From contig DASXBZ010000206.1 of the NCBI GenBank assembly GCA_036491435.1, positions 1 to 50,570 of the forward strand: a DNA stretch of 50,570 nt, in the 5' to 3' direction. Within the stretch, counting starts at the first letter, position 1; each line of letters opens with the position of its first letter. A program made the translations under genes and the position numbers. The notes beneath the pieces are model-generated. The model was not told where the DNA came from and ran no database searches. It saw only the letters and a list, made by a program, of their open reading frames with translations. The stretch is from Bog-473 sp036491435 (lineage in GTDB: Bacteria > Actinomycetota > Acidimicrobiia > Acidimicrobiales > RAAP-2). Of the stretch, positions 50,489 to 50,570 are shown piece after piece.

Positions 50489-50570
50489 CCCGACTTCCTC
50501 CCCTGACGTTGGTGGACCGATGTTAGGCGAGCCGTGAAATTGCCGTTCTCGGCTCCTCACCTGGGCCGAC

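Overview
The window is GC-rich, densely coded DNA with frequent GTG starts, TGA/GTG overlaps between genes, F420-type oxidoreductases and the actinobacterial domains DUF2510 and DUF4235. It fits a chromosomal segment of an actinomycete or acidimicrobial Actinomycetota; the exact lineage cannot be read from the sequence. No rRNA, tRNA, CRISPR array, intact insertion sequence or phage gene was found. About 49 protein genes are supported, one of them cut by the left window edge.

Almost everything is catabolic. From the left: an F420-type luciferase-like oxidoreductase and a divergent SDR plus amidohydrolase (1-2815); a P450-SDR-TetR-ferredoxin operon behind a tandem operator array (3002-5940); an orphan branched-chain-type substrate-binding protein and an alpha/beta hydrolase (5945-8020); an amidohydrolase (8188-9393); a leftward operon of CoA transferase, SDR, double hot-dog thioesterase, DUF35 zinc ribbon and thiolase-like protein (9401-13982); a leftward ACAD-phosphotransferase-quinone oxidoreductase operon with a divergent TetR gene (14071-18186); a mixed block with an enoyl-CoA hydratase, a secreted hydrolase, an SDR, an HSL-type esterase and an F420/PPOX protein (18249-23462); an amidohydrolase and a TesB thioesterase (23507-25576); a six-gene rightward operon of ALDH, P450, amidohydrolase, two ACADs and an alpha/beta hydrolase (25868-33219); a less coherent housekeeping-like interval (33221-36002) and a 513-base gene-free gap; a TetR gene and a DUF35-thiolase fusion facing two amidohydrolases and an enoyl-CoA hydratase (36516-42511); a complete HAAT-type ABC importer with fused permeases (42712-47763); and a right-end DUF427/thioesterase/SDR group (47776-50488).

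The most interesting structure is regulatory. A 16-base inverted repeat, TYGAC-N6-GTYRA in its best form, recurs at six promoters (8117, 14053, 25734, 39048, 40276, 42651). These promoters head the importer, the CoA-transferase/aldolase-like operon, the ALDH-P450-ACAD operon and three amidohydrolase units. One copy lies in front of the operon that contains the TetR gene at 36516-37223, which makes that protein the leading candidate regulator. Together these genes look like one import-and-degradation regulon for a hydrophobic carboxylate: uptake, CoA activation, P450 and aldehyde oxidation, acyl-CoA dehydrogenation, hydration and retro-aldol or thiolytic cleavage. The substrate is unknown, and several key enzymes carry atypical active-site residues.
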